Source of the DNA: RGIG5579 sp045590715
GTDB lineage: Bacteria > Bacillota > Clostridia > Oscillospirales > SIG627
Assembly (NCBI GenBank): GCA_045590715.1
Contig: JAZNRO010000092.1
Coordinates: forward strand, 1-29,554
Length of the DNA stretch: 29,554 bases
Reading direction: 5' to 3'
This document shows, one piece after another, positions 1 to 8,039 of the stretch. Both the position numbers and the translations under genes were made by a program. The notes under the pieces are model-generated. The model saw nothing but the letters and a program-made list of their open reading frames with translations, was not told the DNA's origin and ran no database searches. Numbering within the stretch: the stretch's first letter is position 1; each line of letters opens with the position of its first letter.

Positions 1-674
1 GTATGGAATTGTGCCGGTATCTGGCCAGAAGCCGTGGGATCGAAGCAGAGCCGGAGCAGATCGTCGTTGGCGCCGGTAGCGAATATTTATATAGCCTGAT
101 CGTTTTCCTTTTGGGAAAAGAAAAACTTTTCGGCATTGAAAAACCTTCTTATGAAAAAATACATAAGGTTTATGATTCTTACGGGGCAAAATGTGAGCAT
201 CTACCGCTTGGCAGTGAAGGTATCGAAAGCACGGCGCTGAAGGAGAGCCGGGCAGACGTTCTTCACGTTACCCCCTATCGAAGCTTCCCCAGCGGCGTTA
301 CTGCCTCTGCCTCCAAAAAAAGAGAGTATCTCAGGTGGGCGGAAAAGGAAGGGCGGTATCTGGTAGAAGACGATTTCGAATCGGAATTTACCCTTTCCCG
401 TAAGCCGGAAGATACGCTTTTTTCAATGAGCAAAAAGGATAACGTGATTTATATCAATTCTTTTTCCAAGACGGTTTCCGCTTCTCTTCGTGCAAGTTAT
501 ATGGTATTGCCAAAACACCTTGTTTCCCTTTTTGATGAGAAATTGGGATTTTATTCCTGCACGGTTTCACTTCTGGATCAGATGCTCTTAAAAGAGATCA
601 TTTCAGAAGGCGATTTTGAGCGGCATATCAATCGGGTCCGCAGAAAACTTCGCCGAAAAAAGGAGGAAGTATGA
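1..674 (+). CDS. MocR/PdxR-type PLP aminotransferase-like protein, 5' end outside window, short C-terminus
   Basis: The aminotransferase part of a GntR/MocR-family protein: these fuse a DNA-binding winged helix to a fold-type I aminotransferase domain and usually act as PLP-responsive regulators. The winged helix would lie upstream of the window, so the ATG at 3 is probably an internal Met. Visible motifs, numbered from that Met: HVTPYRSFPSG (88-98), VEDDFESEF (121-129) with the Asp expected to contact the PLP ring nitrogen, and SFSKTVSASLR (153-163) with the Schiff-base Lys156. The frame stops after RRKLRRKKEEV, roughly 100 residues earlier than relatives, which continue through a C-terminal small subdomain. 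The last codons carry the AGGAGG ribosome site of the next gene, and its ATG overlaps the TGA by four bases. The missing part is not found in another frame. It may be a degraded gene or a regulator that has lost the small subdomain. Confidence 0.75.
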   Translation, partial: MELCRYLARSRGIEAEPEQIVVGAGSEYLYSLIVFLLGKEKLFGIEKPSYEKIHKVYDSYGAKCEHLPLGSEGIESTALKESRADVLHVTPYRSFPSGVTASASKKREYLRWAEKEGRYLVEDDFESEFTLSRKPEDTLFSMSKKDNVIYINSFSKTVSASLRASYMVLPKHLVSLFDEKLGFYSCTVSLLDQMLLKEIISEGDFERHINRVRRKLRRKKEEV

Positions 675-1414
675 CCCAGGACGAAAAAAATCTTATTCAT
701 CGGGCAAGAGAACTTTCCGATCGGGCCTATTCTCAAGGGGTCTATACCCGCACTTCCTTTCTGACCCAATCAGAAGCGGCTCTTTTATCGGAACTTTACC
801 CCTGCCCTTTTTTTGAAGGCGGATACCCGGAAGCGGAGAGAAGGGTGGCGGTATTCGGCAGTGAAGAAGAGTTTGGCTACCCTTGGGAGAGCGATCTTGT
901 TATTTTAAAGATCTGTCCCAAAATGCAAAAATTTGCCGATACCTTGACTCACCGTGATTTTCTGGGAGCAATTTTAAACTTAGGCGTTACCAGAGAAAAG
1001 ATCGGGGATATTCTGATATTTGAAAACGTGGGCTATCTATTTACTTTCCAGCAAATGGCCCCGTATTTTGTGGAAAACTTAATAAAAGTAAAGCATACTG
1101 CAGTAGAAACTTCTTTTTGTGAATCTCTCCCTTTGGGGGCGGGGGTTCAGTTCTTGGAAAAAGAAGTGGTTGGCGCGTCCGACCGTTTAGATGCAATCAT
1201 TTCCGCCGTGTGGAATCTGTCCCGCTCCGAGGGAAAGAAACTGGTGGAATCGGAGGCAGTTTCCATTGGAGGAAAGATCGTTTCCGACCCAGCCAGAAAG
1301 GCGCTTCCCGGAGAGAGAGTCTCCGTGAAGGGATATGGCAGATTTTATTTTGACGGAGAAAAAAATAAGACTCAAAAGGGAAGAAGCCGTATGACGGTAC
1401 GGATCTTCCGGTAA
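671..1414 (+). CDS. ylmH: YlmH-family S4-domain RNA-binding protein
   Basis: A 247-residue YlmH-family protein. The N-terminal two thirds hold the family signature HRDFLGAILNLGVTREKIGD (about 93-112). The C-terminal S4 RNA-binding domain runs from about 165 to 235 (GASDRLDAIIS, then SEAVSIGGKIVSDPARKALPGERVSVKGYG). Family knowledge: YlmH is often found beside division genes in Gram-positive bacteria, and in Bacillus it has been linked to ribosome-associated quality control on stalled 50S subunits. Start: ATG overlaps the stop of the gene before (ATGA), with AGGAGG just upstream. Here it lies with a MocR fragment, a GNAT gene and copA instead of the usual division cluster. The next gene begins 10 bases downstream, so these are probably one transcript. 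Family assignment is firm; the precise role is inferred. Confidence 0.88.
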   Translation: MTQDEKNLIHRARELSDRAYSQGVYTRTSFLTQSEAALLSELYPCPFFEGGYPEAERRVAVFGSEEEFGYPWESDLVILKICPKMQKFADTLTHRDFLGAILNLGVTREKIGDILIFENVGYLFTFQQMAPYFVENLIKVKHTAVETSFCESLPLGAGVQFLEKEVVGASDRLDAIISAVWNLSRSEGKKLVESEAVSIGGKIVSDPARKALPGERVSVKGYGRFYFDGEKNKTQKGRSRMTVRIFR

Positions 1415-1424
1415 AGGAGAAAAA

Positions 1425-1892
1425 ATGGAGATCAGAAGAGCAGAAGAAAAAGATCTTAATGGGATCAACTCTTTATTATATCAAGTGCTGGACGTTCATC
1501 ATAAAGGACGGCCGGATATCTTTTATCCCGGTGTAAAAAAATATGACGATCCGGAAATTTTAGAGATCATTCAAAACGACGCTACTCCCGTATTTGTAGC
1601 GGTGGAAGGGGAAAAGGTGCTAGGCTATTCCTTCTGTATTTTTCAGGAGGTAAAGGATAGCCGGATCCTAAAGCCTTTAAAAACCCTTTATTTAGATGAT
1701 CTATGCGTAGATCAAAACGTCCGTGGGCAAAATATCGGCAGAGCTCTTTTTGAATATACCAGAGAATTTGCCAAAAAAGAGGGCTGTTATAACCTGACTT
1801 TAAATGTATGGGCATTTAATGAAAAAGCCATCCGTTTTTATGAAAAGGCGGGACTTGCGCCTCAGAAAACCATTATGGAAACCATTCTTTAA
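1425..1892 (+). CDS. GNAT-family N-acetyltransferase
   Basis: A 155-residue single-domain GNAT acetyltransferase, expected to move an acetyl group from acetyl-CoA to an amine. The N-terminus (MEIRRAEEKDL) is the usual first strand. The acetyl-CoA pyrophosphate loop is CVDQNVRGQNIGRAL (about 96-110, matching the R/Q-x-x-G-x-G/A motif), followed by the conserved C-terminal NVWAFNEKAIRFYEKAGL (about 128-145). Length is normal for the family. The substrate cannot be read from sequence. It sits 10 bases after ylmH and 9 bases before copA, with AAAGGAGA ahead of its ATG, so it is probably co-transcribed with both. Confidence 0.85.
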   Translation: MEIRRAEEKDLNGINSLLYQVLDVHHKGRPDIFYPGVKKYDDPEILEIIQNDATPVFVAVEGEKVLGYSFCIFQEVKDSRILKPLKTLYLDDLCVDQNVRGQNIGRALFEYTREFAKKEGCYNLTLNVWAFNEKAIRFYEKAGLAPQKTIMETIL

Positions 1893-1901
1893 GGAAGAAA
1901 A

Positions 1902-4319
1902 ATGAAAACTTACGTAGTAGAAGGTATGACCTGCGCCGCTTGCAGTGCCAGAGTAGAAAAAGCGGCCGGGGCAGTGGAAGGGGTAGAAAAGGCTTCGGTG
2001 AGTTTGCTTACCGGTACTATGACCCTTTCCGGCAAATATGATGAAAAGACGGTGCAAAAGGCCATTGAAAAGGCCGGCTACCGGATGCTTTTAAATGAAA
2101 AGAAGAAACCGGAAGAAAAAGAAAAGAAAGAAGGGATGATTTTCCCCTTTATCTCTTCTCTTGTGCTTCTTCTCTTTTTGATGTACGTATCTATGGGACC
2201 TATGTTTGGTCTCCCTCTTCCTTCTTTTATGACCCCTCTTGTTCGGGGCGTATATCAATTTGTTTTATCCCTTCTGATCCTTTTCATCCAACGCAGATTT
2301 TTTATCAGAGGACTTCGTGCCCTTTGGCATCTTTCTCCCAATATGGATACACTTGTGGCGATGGGATCAGGCGTATCTTTTGTATATAGCCTGGTGCTTT
2401 TTCTTCAGATGTTTACAAAAGATGTATTCGGGCAGAGGGAGATCCTTTCCGGTCTTTATTTTGAATCTGCCGCTATGATCCTTGTGGTCATTACATTAGG
2501 AAAAATGCTGGAGGAAAGAAGCAAAGGAAAGACAACGGACGCCATTCGCGCCCTGGAACAGCTTTCTCCCCAGATGGCCCGGGTTTATCGGGACGGCGCC
2601 TTTACAGAACTGTCCCTTGGTGAGGTGAAAAAGGGAGATCTGGTCCAGGTCCTTTCCGGGGATGCCATTTCTGTTGACGGCGTTATTGAAAACGGGGAAA
2701 GCGACGTGGATGAATCTGCCTTTACCGGAGAAAGTGTGCCGGTGGAAAAAAAGGCAGGAGACGCGGTTTATACCGGCACGGTAAATTTGACCGGAACGCT
2801 TGAGATCCGAGTGTTAGAGGCGGGCGAGGGAACGGCCCTTTCCCAGGTAATAAAGCGTGTTACGGCACTGGGCGCTACCAAAGCCCCCAGCGCAAGACTG
2901 GCGGATCGGGTGTCCGGCGTCTTTGTTCCCGTGGTAATGCTTTTATCCCTTATTACTTTTATTATTTGGCTTCTTTTGGGCGAAAAACTGGGAAGCGCTC
3001 TTTCCTACGGAATTTCCGTCATGGTAGTATCTTGCCCTTGTGCCCTGGGACTTGCCACGCCCGTTGCTATTATGGTAGCAAACGGAGTGGCCGCCAAAAA
3101 AGGCGTATTATTTAAAACCGGTAAGGCCCTGGAAGATGCGGGCAAGACTGAAATTGTGGTACTGGATAAGACCGGTACGGTGACCACCGGTAAAATGAAA
3201 GTTTCCCACGTGGAAGCCTATGGCATCACAAAGGAAGAACTCATTATCCTTGCCGCATCCCTGGAGAAGGAAAGCCTTCATCCGGTGGCCGCAGCTATTG
3301 TAGAAAAGGCGGGGGGAGAGAAGCTTTTACCCGTAGAAAACTTTGAAACCTTGCCCGGTTTTGGTGTTCGGGGTACGGTTTCGGGAGAAAAAGTTATTCT
3401 TTCCAAACTGGAAGGGGTCGGTCAGGAAATTGGTATTCCCCATGAAGCGCTGGAAAAAGCAAAAGAACTTTCCGGAGACGGTAAGACCGTGGTATTTTGC
3501 GCCAAGGAAAATATTTTCTGCGGTCTTATAGCACTATCCGATACCGTAAAAGAAGATGCGCCCCTGGCGGTAAAGGAACTGAAGGAAATGGGAATTTTAC
3601 CGGTAATGATCACCGGTGACCGGGAAGATACGGCTCTTTCCATTGCAAAAAGTGTAGGAATTGACCGTGTTTATGCGGGCGTTCTTCCCTTGGGAAAAGA
3701 AGAACTTGTTCGTAAACTGAAAGAAGAAGGAAAAGTGATGATGGTAGGGGATGGCATCAACGATGCCCCCGCACTGTCCGGCGCGGATCTTGGCGTTGCC
3801 ATCGGCAGCGGTGTTCAGGTTGCCAAGGACGCTTCGGAAGTGGTGATCCTGGGACAAAAATTGTCTCTGATTCCGGGGCTTATCCGCCTGTCCCGAAAAA
3901 CCGCAATGAATATCCGGGAAAATCTTTTCTGGGCATTCTGCTATAATATTATCGGTATTCCCCTGGCGGCCGGTGTCTTTATGCCTTGGGGACTGAAGCT
4001 TGTGCCTATGTTCGGCGCGGCGGCTATGAGCTTTTCCAGTTTTTTTGTGGTTAGCAACGCTTTGCGTTTAAATCTTTTTTCCTTTGAGGGAAAGAAAAAG
4101 AAAAAGGAGAGAAAAATGGAAAAAGTATTAAAGGTAGAAGGAATGATGTGCCCCCACTGTGAGGCTCACGTGAAAAAAGCACTGGAAGCCCTTCCCGGCG
4201 TAGAAAAGGCCATCCCCAGCCACGAAAAAAGGGAAGTGGTAATTTCTCTTTCTAAAGAGATCTCTAGCCAGGTTCTGAAAGACACCATTGAAAAAGAAGG
4301 ATATAAAGTGATTTTATAA
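1902..4319 (+). CDS. copA: Copper-translocating P1B-type ATPase with N- and C-terminal metal-binding domains
   Basis: An 805-residue heavy-metal P-type ATPase that pumps Cu(I) out of the cytoplasm using ATP. In order: an N-terminal HMA domain with GMTCAAC (Cys11, Cys14); membrane segments from about residue 75; the actuator motif TGES (about 276); the transmembrane Cys-Pro-Cys (378-380); the phosphorylation motif DKTGT (Asp422); the nucleotide-binding HP motif (about 459); and GDGIND (616-621). CPC plus the N-terminal CxxC indicates Cu(I)/Ag(I) specificity. Unusually, a second HMA domain with MMCPHC (Cys750, Cys753) follows the last membrane helix through a lysine-rich linker. That linker is encoded by a strong ribosome site and followed by an in-frame ATG (see the entry at 4116). 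No copper regulator gene is adjacent. It is the last gene of the ylmH-GNAT run and is followed by a terminator. Confidence 0.94.
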   Translation: MKTYVVEGMTCAACSARVEKAAGAVEGVEKASVSLLTGTMTLSGKYDEKTVQKAIEKAGYRMLLNEKKKPEEKEKKEGMIFPFISSLVLLLFLMYVSMGPMFGLPLPSFMTPLVRGVYQFVLSLLILFIQRRFFIRGLRALWHLSPNMDTLVAMGSGVSFVYSLVLFLQMFTKDVFGQREILSGLYFESAAMILVVITLGKMLEERSKGKTTDAIRALEQLSPQMARVYRDGAFTELSLGEVKKGDLVQVLSGDAISVDGVIENGESDVDESAFTGESVPVEKKAGDAVYTGTVNLTGTLEIRVLEAGEGTALSQVIKRVTALGATKAPSARLADRVSGVFVPVVMLLSLITFIIWLLLGEKLGSALSYGISVMVVSCPCALGLATPVAIMVANGVAAKKGVLFKTGKALEDAGKTEIVVLDKTGTVTTGKMKVSHVEAYGITKEELIILAASLEKESLHPVAAAIVEKAGGEKLLPVENFETLPGFGVRGTVSGEKVILSKLEGVGQEIGIPHEALEKAKELSGDGKTVVFCAKENIFCGLIALSDTVKEDAPLAVKELKEMGILPVMITGDREDTALSIAKSVGIDRVYAGVLPLGKEELVRKLKEEGKVMMVGDGINDAPALSGADLGVAIGSGVQVAKDASEVVILGQKLSLIPGLIRLSRKTAMNIRENLFWAFCYNIIGIPLAAGVFMPWGLKLVPMFGAAAMSFSSFFVVSNALRLNLFSFEGKKKKKERKMEKVLKVEGMMCPHCEAHVKKALEALPGVEKAIPSHEKREVVISLSKEISSQVLKDTIEKEGYKVIL
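4116..4319 (+). CDS. Predicted internal start: free CopZ-like copper chaperone (67 aa) from the 3' end of copA
   Basis: In frame with copA, codon 739 is an ATG preceded by AAAGGAGA (4103-4110) and a five-base spacer, as good as any gene-starting ribosome site in the window. Initiation here would make a 67-residue soluble HMA protein beginning MEKVLKVEGMMCPHC and ending at the copA stop: the size and fold of CopZ chaperones, which carry Cu(I) to CopA. Seen: the SD, spacing, ATG, and complete domain boundaries starting exactly at this Met. Inferred: that ribosomes use it. Precedent from general knowledge: Escherichia coli copA makes a CopZ-like product from its own message by programmed frameshifting, so one gene giving pump and chaperone has been reported, by another mechanism. 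It could also be simply a fused domain with chance SD similarity from the Lys/Glu-rich linker codons. Confidence 0.55.
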   Translation: MEKVLKVEGMMCPHCEAHVKKALEALPGVEKAIPSHEKREVVISLSKEISSQVLKDTIEKEGYKVIL

Positions 4320-4355
4320 GAAAGTTTTTTCTATTTTCTTATTATTGGAAACATA

Positions 4356-4384
4356 AAAGACCCGCCAAAAGCGGGTCTTTTTTT
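4356..4384 (+). terminator. Rho-independent terminator after copA
   Basis: A ten-base-pair stem AAAGACCCGC / GCGGGTCTTT around a CAAAA loop, followed by a T run. It ends the ylmH-GNAT-copA transcript. Confidence 0.92.
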
Positions 4385-4485
4385 GTTCTTTCAAAAATAA
4401 TACACTTAAAATGTATAAAAAATAAAAATATTCATAAAAAACTTGAATTTTCTTTGATTTTTTGCATTTTTCATTGAAAAATCTA

Positions 4486-4514
4486 TTGCAATGGTCTTTT
4501 CTTTGTAGTACAAT
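4486..4514 (+). promoter_or_regulatory. Sigma-A promoter of argG
   Basis: TTGCAA (4486-4491), a 17-base spacer, and TACAAT (4509-4514), about 40 bases before the argG start. The AT-rich stretch 4400-4480 upstream holds TGCAT- and TATTCAT-like half sites resembling arginine-repressor boxes, but none matches the consensus spacing well, so ArgR control is only a possibility. Confidence 0.75.
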
Positions 4515-4554
4515 ATCATTTAGTGAAATGCACAAGAAAAGTGAGGAAAATCCA

Positions 4555-5784
4555 ATGAAAAAAACTGATATTAAGAAAATCGTTCTTGCCTATTCCGGCG
4601 GACTTGATACTTCTATTATTATTCCGTGGCTCAAGGAGAACTACAACAATCCCGAGATCATCGCAGTTTCCGGTAACGTTGGTCAGTCTGACGAGCTGGA
4701 AGGCCTGGAAGAAAAGGCCATTAAGACCGGTGCTTCCAAGTGCTACGTAGAAGATCTGACGGAAGAATTCGTGGAAGAGATGATCATTCCCACCGTTCAG
4801 GCAGGCGCAAAATACGAGGAGTATCCCATGGGTACCGCTCTTGCCCGTCCCATCATCGCAAAGCGTCTTTGCGAGATCGCACTGGCAGAGGGCGCGGACG
4901 CTATTTGCCACGGTTGTACCGGTAAGGGCAACGACCAGGTTCGTTTTGAACTGACCATCAAAGCTTTCGCTCCCAACCTTGCCATCATCGCTCCCTGGCG
5001 TGAATGGGATATCAAGGGCCGTGAAGAAGAGATCGCTTATGCAGAGGCTCATAACATTCCCTTGAAGATCAGCCGTGAGACCAACTATTCCAAAGATAAG
5101 AATATGTGGCACTTATCTCACGAGGGTCTGGATCTGGAAGATACCGGCAACGAGCCCCTTTACGAAAAAGAAGGCTTTTTGGAAATGGGTGTTTCTCCCT
5201 TGCAGGCTCCTGATGAACCCACTTATCTGACCCTGGAATACGAAAAGGGTAAGCCCGTTGCTTTAAACGGTATCAAGATGAGCGCCAAGGATATTATTTT
5301 AGAGCTGAATGAACTTGGCGGTAAAAACGGTATCGGTCTTCTGGACATCGTTGAAAACCGTCTGGTAGGTATGAAGTGCCGCGGCGTATATGAAACCCCC
5401 GGCGGAACCATTCTCTACTTTGCCCAGAACTATCTGGAAACCATCTGTCTTGATAAGATGACCAAACATAAGAAGGATGAACTGGCTATCACCTTTGCAG
5501 AACTTCTTTACAACGGTCAGTGGTACACGCCTCTTCGCGAAGCGCTGTCTGCTTTCGTAACGAAGACCCAGGAAAATATGACCGGTAAGGTACGCCTGAA
5601 ACTCTACAAAGGCAATATCATCAAAGCCGGCGTATGGAGTGACTGGTCCCTGTATTCCGAAGAGATCGCAACCTTTGAGGAAGATGAAGTTTACAACCAG
5701 AAGGATGCAGAAGGCTTTATCAACCTTTGGGGTCTGCCCATCTCCGTTCAGGCACAGGTAAAAGCAAAGAATCAGAATAAATAA
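4555..5784 (+). CDS. argG: Argininosuccinate synthase
   Basis: A 409-residue enzyme joining citrulline and aspartate with ATP to form argininosuccinate, the next-to-last step of arginine synthesis. The N-terminal PP-loop is AYSGGLDTS (about 12-20); GCTGKGNDQVRFE, APWREWD and the C-terminal WSDWSLYSEE region also match the family. The frame is open further upstream, but ATG 4555 gives the conserved MKKTDIKKIVLAYSGG beginning, has GAGG nearby, and lies after the promoter. argH is not adjacent, so argG is a single-gene unit with its own promoter and terminator. Codon use is enriched in preferred codons (for example GGT and CGT), suggesting strong expression. Confidence 0.97.
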   Translation: MKKTDIKKIVLAYSGGLDTSIIIPWLKENYNNPEIIAVSGNVGQSDELEGLEEKAIKTGASKCYVEDLTEEFVEEMIIPTVQAGAKYEEYPMGTALARPIIAKRLCEIALAEGADAICHGCTGKGNDQVRFELTIKAFAPNLAIIAPWREWDIKGREEEIAYAEAHNIPLKISRETNYSKDKNMWHLSHEGLDLEDTGNEPLYEKEGFLEMGVSPLQAPDEPTYLTLEYEKGKPVALNGIKMSAKDIILELNELGGKNGIGLLDIVENRLVGMKCRGVYETPGGTILYFAQNYLETICLDKMTKHKKDELAITFAELLYNGQWYTPLREALSAFVTKTQENMTGKVRLKLYKGNIIKAGVWSDWSLYSEEIATFEEDEVYNQKDAEGFINLWGLPISVQAQVKAKNQNK

Positions 5785-5791
5785 AAACAAA

Positions 5792-5821
5792 AAAACAAGA
5801 AGGATTATTCCTTCTTGTTTT
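5792..5821. terminator. Bidirectional terminator between argG and rsmI
   Basis: Stem AACAAGAAGGA / TCCTTCTTGTT with a TTAT loop, flanked by A-rich bases on the left and T-rich bases on the right. It can end the argG transcript and the opposing rsmI transcript. Confidence 0.88.
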
Positions 5822-5826
5822 TTCTT

Positions 5827-6777
5827 TTATTCTCCTTCAAAGAGAGCCTTGATCTCAATGGCGGCGCTTTTCAGTTCGTTTTTCTTAAAGTCGGTGTCGC
5901 CCGCTAAAACGGCTTCGATGGCGTCCCGAAGTGTGGGGCAACCGCTGATCATAGCGTCGATCAGTGCGGCGTGAGGGGAAGAGGGACCGGAAGTTTCCTC
6001 TTCCTTCTGATATACCGGCACTTCTATAATAAGGGTGAATTCTCCCTTTTCCGCATTGGGGTTATCAAGGAGCATTTCATAGACTTCTTCCGGCGTTCCC
6101 CGGTAAAATTTCTCATGGGTCTTGGTCAGATCGTTGCAAAGGCAAAGGGAAACTTCGGGAAGGCTGTCTTTTAAAAAGCCTACGGTCTTGATGATTCTTT
6201 TAGGGGATTCGTAGTAAATAAAGGTGCGGGTCACACCGCTTTTCAGGCGCTTCAGTTCTTCCTTCCGCTCTGTGTTTTCCTTGGGGAAAAAGCCGCAGAA
6301 AATAAAAGAGGTCAGGTCAAAGCCGGAGGCGGATACACCGCTGACGGCGGCGCAGGCACCGGGGACGGGTACCACCGGGAAGCCTTCTTCAATGGCTCTG
6401 CGGATCAGCTCGTTTCCGGGATCGGAGATGCAGGGCGTTCCCGCATCGGAAATGATGGCAATACTCTTTCCGTCCCGCAGGTCCTGGAGAAAGCGTTCTG
6501 TCTTTCGGTGTTCGTTGAATTTCTGATTAGAGATCACTTCTTTTCGGATCCCTAATATGTTTAAAAGAATGTAGCTTCTTCTGGTGTCTTCCGCCGCAAT
6601 GAGATCTACCCCTTCCAGCACCTTGATGGCGCGGACGGAAATATCCACGATTCGGCCGATGGGCGTAGCCACTACGTATAAAGTGCCGCCGCTTACGTAA
6701 ACTTCCTTGTCCTTCAGGATCTGAAGAGAAGTTTCGATCTCTTCCGGAAGCGCGGTGATGCTTTGTTCTTCAGTCAT
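5827..6777 (-). CDS. rsmI: 16S rRNA (cytidine-1402 2'-O)-methyltransferase
   Basis: A 316-residue RsmI-family protein, which methylates the ribose of C1402 in the 16S rRNA decoding centre using SAM. Family signatures: LYVVATPIG near the N-terminus, VDLIAAEDTRRS, SDAGTPCISDPG and VPGACAAVSGVSASG. Relatives usually read ATPIGN; here the next residue is Arg. The frame opens earlier, but the ATG at 6777 has AAAGGA at good distance and overlaps the end of the gene before by eight bases, arguing for translational coupling. A roughly 30-residue tail preceding the conserved part (MTEEQSITALPEEIETS) is not typical. It is the last gene of its transcript, and its 3' end faces argG. Confidence 0.93.
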   Translation of the reverse strand: MTEEQSITALPEEIETSLQILKDKEVYVSGGTLYVVATPIGRIVDISVRAIKVLEGVDLIAAEDTRRSYILLNILGIRKEVISNQKFNEHRKTERFLQDLRDGKSIAIISDAGTPCISDPGNELIRRAIEEGFPVVPVPGACAAVSGVSASGFDLTSFIFCGFFPKENTERKEELKRLKSGVTRTFIYYESPKRIIKTVGFLKDSLPEVSLCLCNDLTKTHEKFYRGTPEEVYEMLLDNPNAEKGEFTLIIEVPVYQKEEETSGPSSPHAALIDAMISGCPTLRDAIEAVLAGDTDFKKNELKSAAIEIKALFEGE

Positions 6778-7930
6778 ACTTTTTTCCTTTCCGAAGATTG
6801 TATAGGGTCTGGGTAAAGCCGTATTTTTCTTGTAGATCCTCAAGGGCCTTTAGATCCTTTTTCGGCGCGTTCTTTTTCTTCTTTGCCCGAAGCATGAGAT
6901 TTTTGGGAGAGTGGGCAAAGTCCACAAATTCCAAAACGTCCACCTTATATCCTTCTGCTTCCAGGATCTTGGTGCGCATAACGTCCGTTAAAAGGGCAGA
7001 AAAACGCTCCTTGAAAATACCCTGGGATAAGAAGAGGTCCAGTTCTCCGTCGCCCTTCTTGATGGAAGAGCAGATCTCGTGCTGACAGCAGGGAACGGAG
7101 AAAATATAGGGTACGTCGTGCTCCAGGGCGAAATTTAAAGCAAAGTCTGTGGCAATATCGCAGGCGTGGAGGGAAATGACAAAGTCGATCTTTTCGTGAG
7201 AGAGGACATCCTTCGTTACGTCTGCTACCACGAATTTCAGCCCGTGATAACTGTATTTTTGGGAAAGAGCGTTGCAGTTTTCCACCACGTCTTCTTTTAA
7301 GTCGTATCCGGTAATGTGAACGCGCTTACCCTTTATCACCGCAAAATAGTGATAAAGGAAAAAGGTCAGATAGGATTTTCCGCAGCCGAAATCCAAAATG
7401 GAAATTTCATCTTTGTCGTAGTCGGAAAAAGCGTGGTCTACGATCTCGATAAAGCGGTTGATCTGGCGGAATTTATCGTATTTGGCCGCTACGGGCTTAA
7501 AGTCCTTGGTAAAGACACCAAGGTCAACCAGAAAGGGAACTTTGTCACCGGGACGGATCAGATATTGCTTTTCCCGGTTATGGGAAGGTGCCGCTTCTTT
7601 TGTCCCATTTTTGGTATTGATATTTTTTAAGATCTTGCCTTTTTTGGAAATGCGGAAGGAGATTTCTTTTTCCTCCGTAAAAAGGCCTGCCTGACGAAAA
7701 GAGGAAAGGAGCATTTTTTCCTTGATATAGGGAAAGAGTTCCTCTTGGGAGAGGGTTTTGTGAAAGGCTTTTTTGCCGATGAATTCTTCTGCAAAAAAGC
7801 GTATTTTATCTTCTTCCTCTTTTTTTCGGATGCTGATCTTACCGGGGAGGGAAGGATCTTTTTTCTGGGGTGCGCTGAGCACCGTCAGAAGGGGCAGAGT
7901 GTTTTCTATTTCCTTTAGAATTTCTTCCAT
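6770..7930 (-). CDS. Class I SAM-dependent methyltransferase (Methyltransf_32-like)
   Basis: A 386-residue protein. Residues 1-115 form a variable charged region. The methyltransferase core starts near KYDKFRQINRFIEIVD (150-165) and has motif I DFGCGKSYLTF (180-190), YDLKEDVV (binding the SAM ribose), and SLHACDIATDFAL (about 256). A conserved SVPCCQHEI (about 277) is typical of Methyltransf_32-type proteins. The substrate is unknown; the family is thought to act on RNA. The gene overlaps rsmI by eight bases, which fits an RNA-modification role. Start: ATG 7930 preceded by GGGAGG at six bases. No clear sigma-A promoter was found in the 110 bases upstream. Confidence 0.82.
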   Translation of the reverse strand: MEEILKEIENTLPLLTVLSAPQKKDPSLPGKISIRKKEEEDKIRFFAEEFIGKKAFHKTLSQEELFPYIKEKMLLSSFRQAGLFTEEKEISFRISKKGKILKNINTKNGTKEAAPSHNREKQYLIRPGDKVPFLVDLGVFTKDFKPVAAKYDKFRQINRFIEIVDHAFSDYDKDEISILDFGCGKSYLTFFLYHYFAVIKGKRVHITGYDLKEDVVENCNALSQKYSYHGLKFVVADVTKDVLSHEKIDFVISLHACDIATDFALNFALEHDVPYIFSVPCCQHEICSSIKKGDGELDLFLSQGIFKERFSALLTDVMRTKILEAEGYKVDVLEFVDFAHSPKNLMLRAKKKKNAPKKDLKALEDLQEKYGFTQTLYNLRKGKKYD

Positions 7931-8006
7931 TTTTTCCTCCCGTTTTTCTGTAATAAAATGATTTTATCATAAATATGGGAAAAAGGAAAGAATTTTTCAA
8001 AAAAAG

Positions 8007-8033
8007 AAAGACGCAGTATTTTCTGCGTCTTTT
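8007..8033. terminator. Terminator after the Na/Pi-cotransporter gene
   Basis: Stem AAAGACGCAG / CTGCGTCTTT with a TATTTT loop. On the minus strand it is followed by a T-rich run, so it ends the transcript of the gene at 8040-9785 and separates it from the methyltransferase-rsmI pair. Confidence 0.88.
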
Positions 8034-8039
8034 ATCTTT

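Noticed and set aside
4092..4116. A-rich slippery runs (A AAA AAG) in the copA linker as a frameshift site
   Set aside because: The +1 frame stops after about eight codons and the -1 frame after some thirty, neither giving a recognisable product; the internal ATG with SD explains the sequence better.
4400..4480. ArgR boxes upstream of argG
   Set aside because: Half-site-like TGCAT and TATTCAT are present but spacing and symmetry do not match the consensus; the region is simply AT-rich.
4462..4554. Upstream extension of argG from a TTG
   Set aside because: It runs through the -10 box of the promoter and has no family similarity; the normal N-terminus starts at 4555.
4516..5112. 198-codon minus-strand frame opposite argG
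   Set aside because: A shadow of argG: no SD, no family resemblance, and argG is unambiguous.
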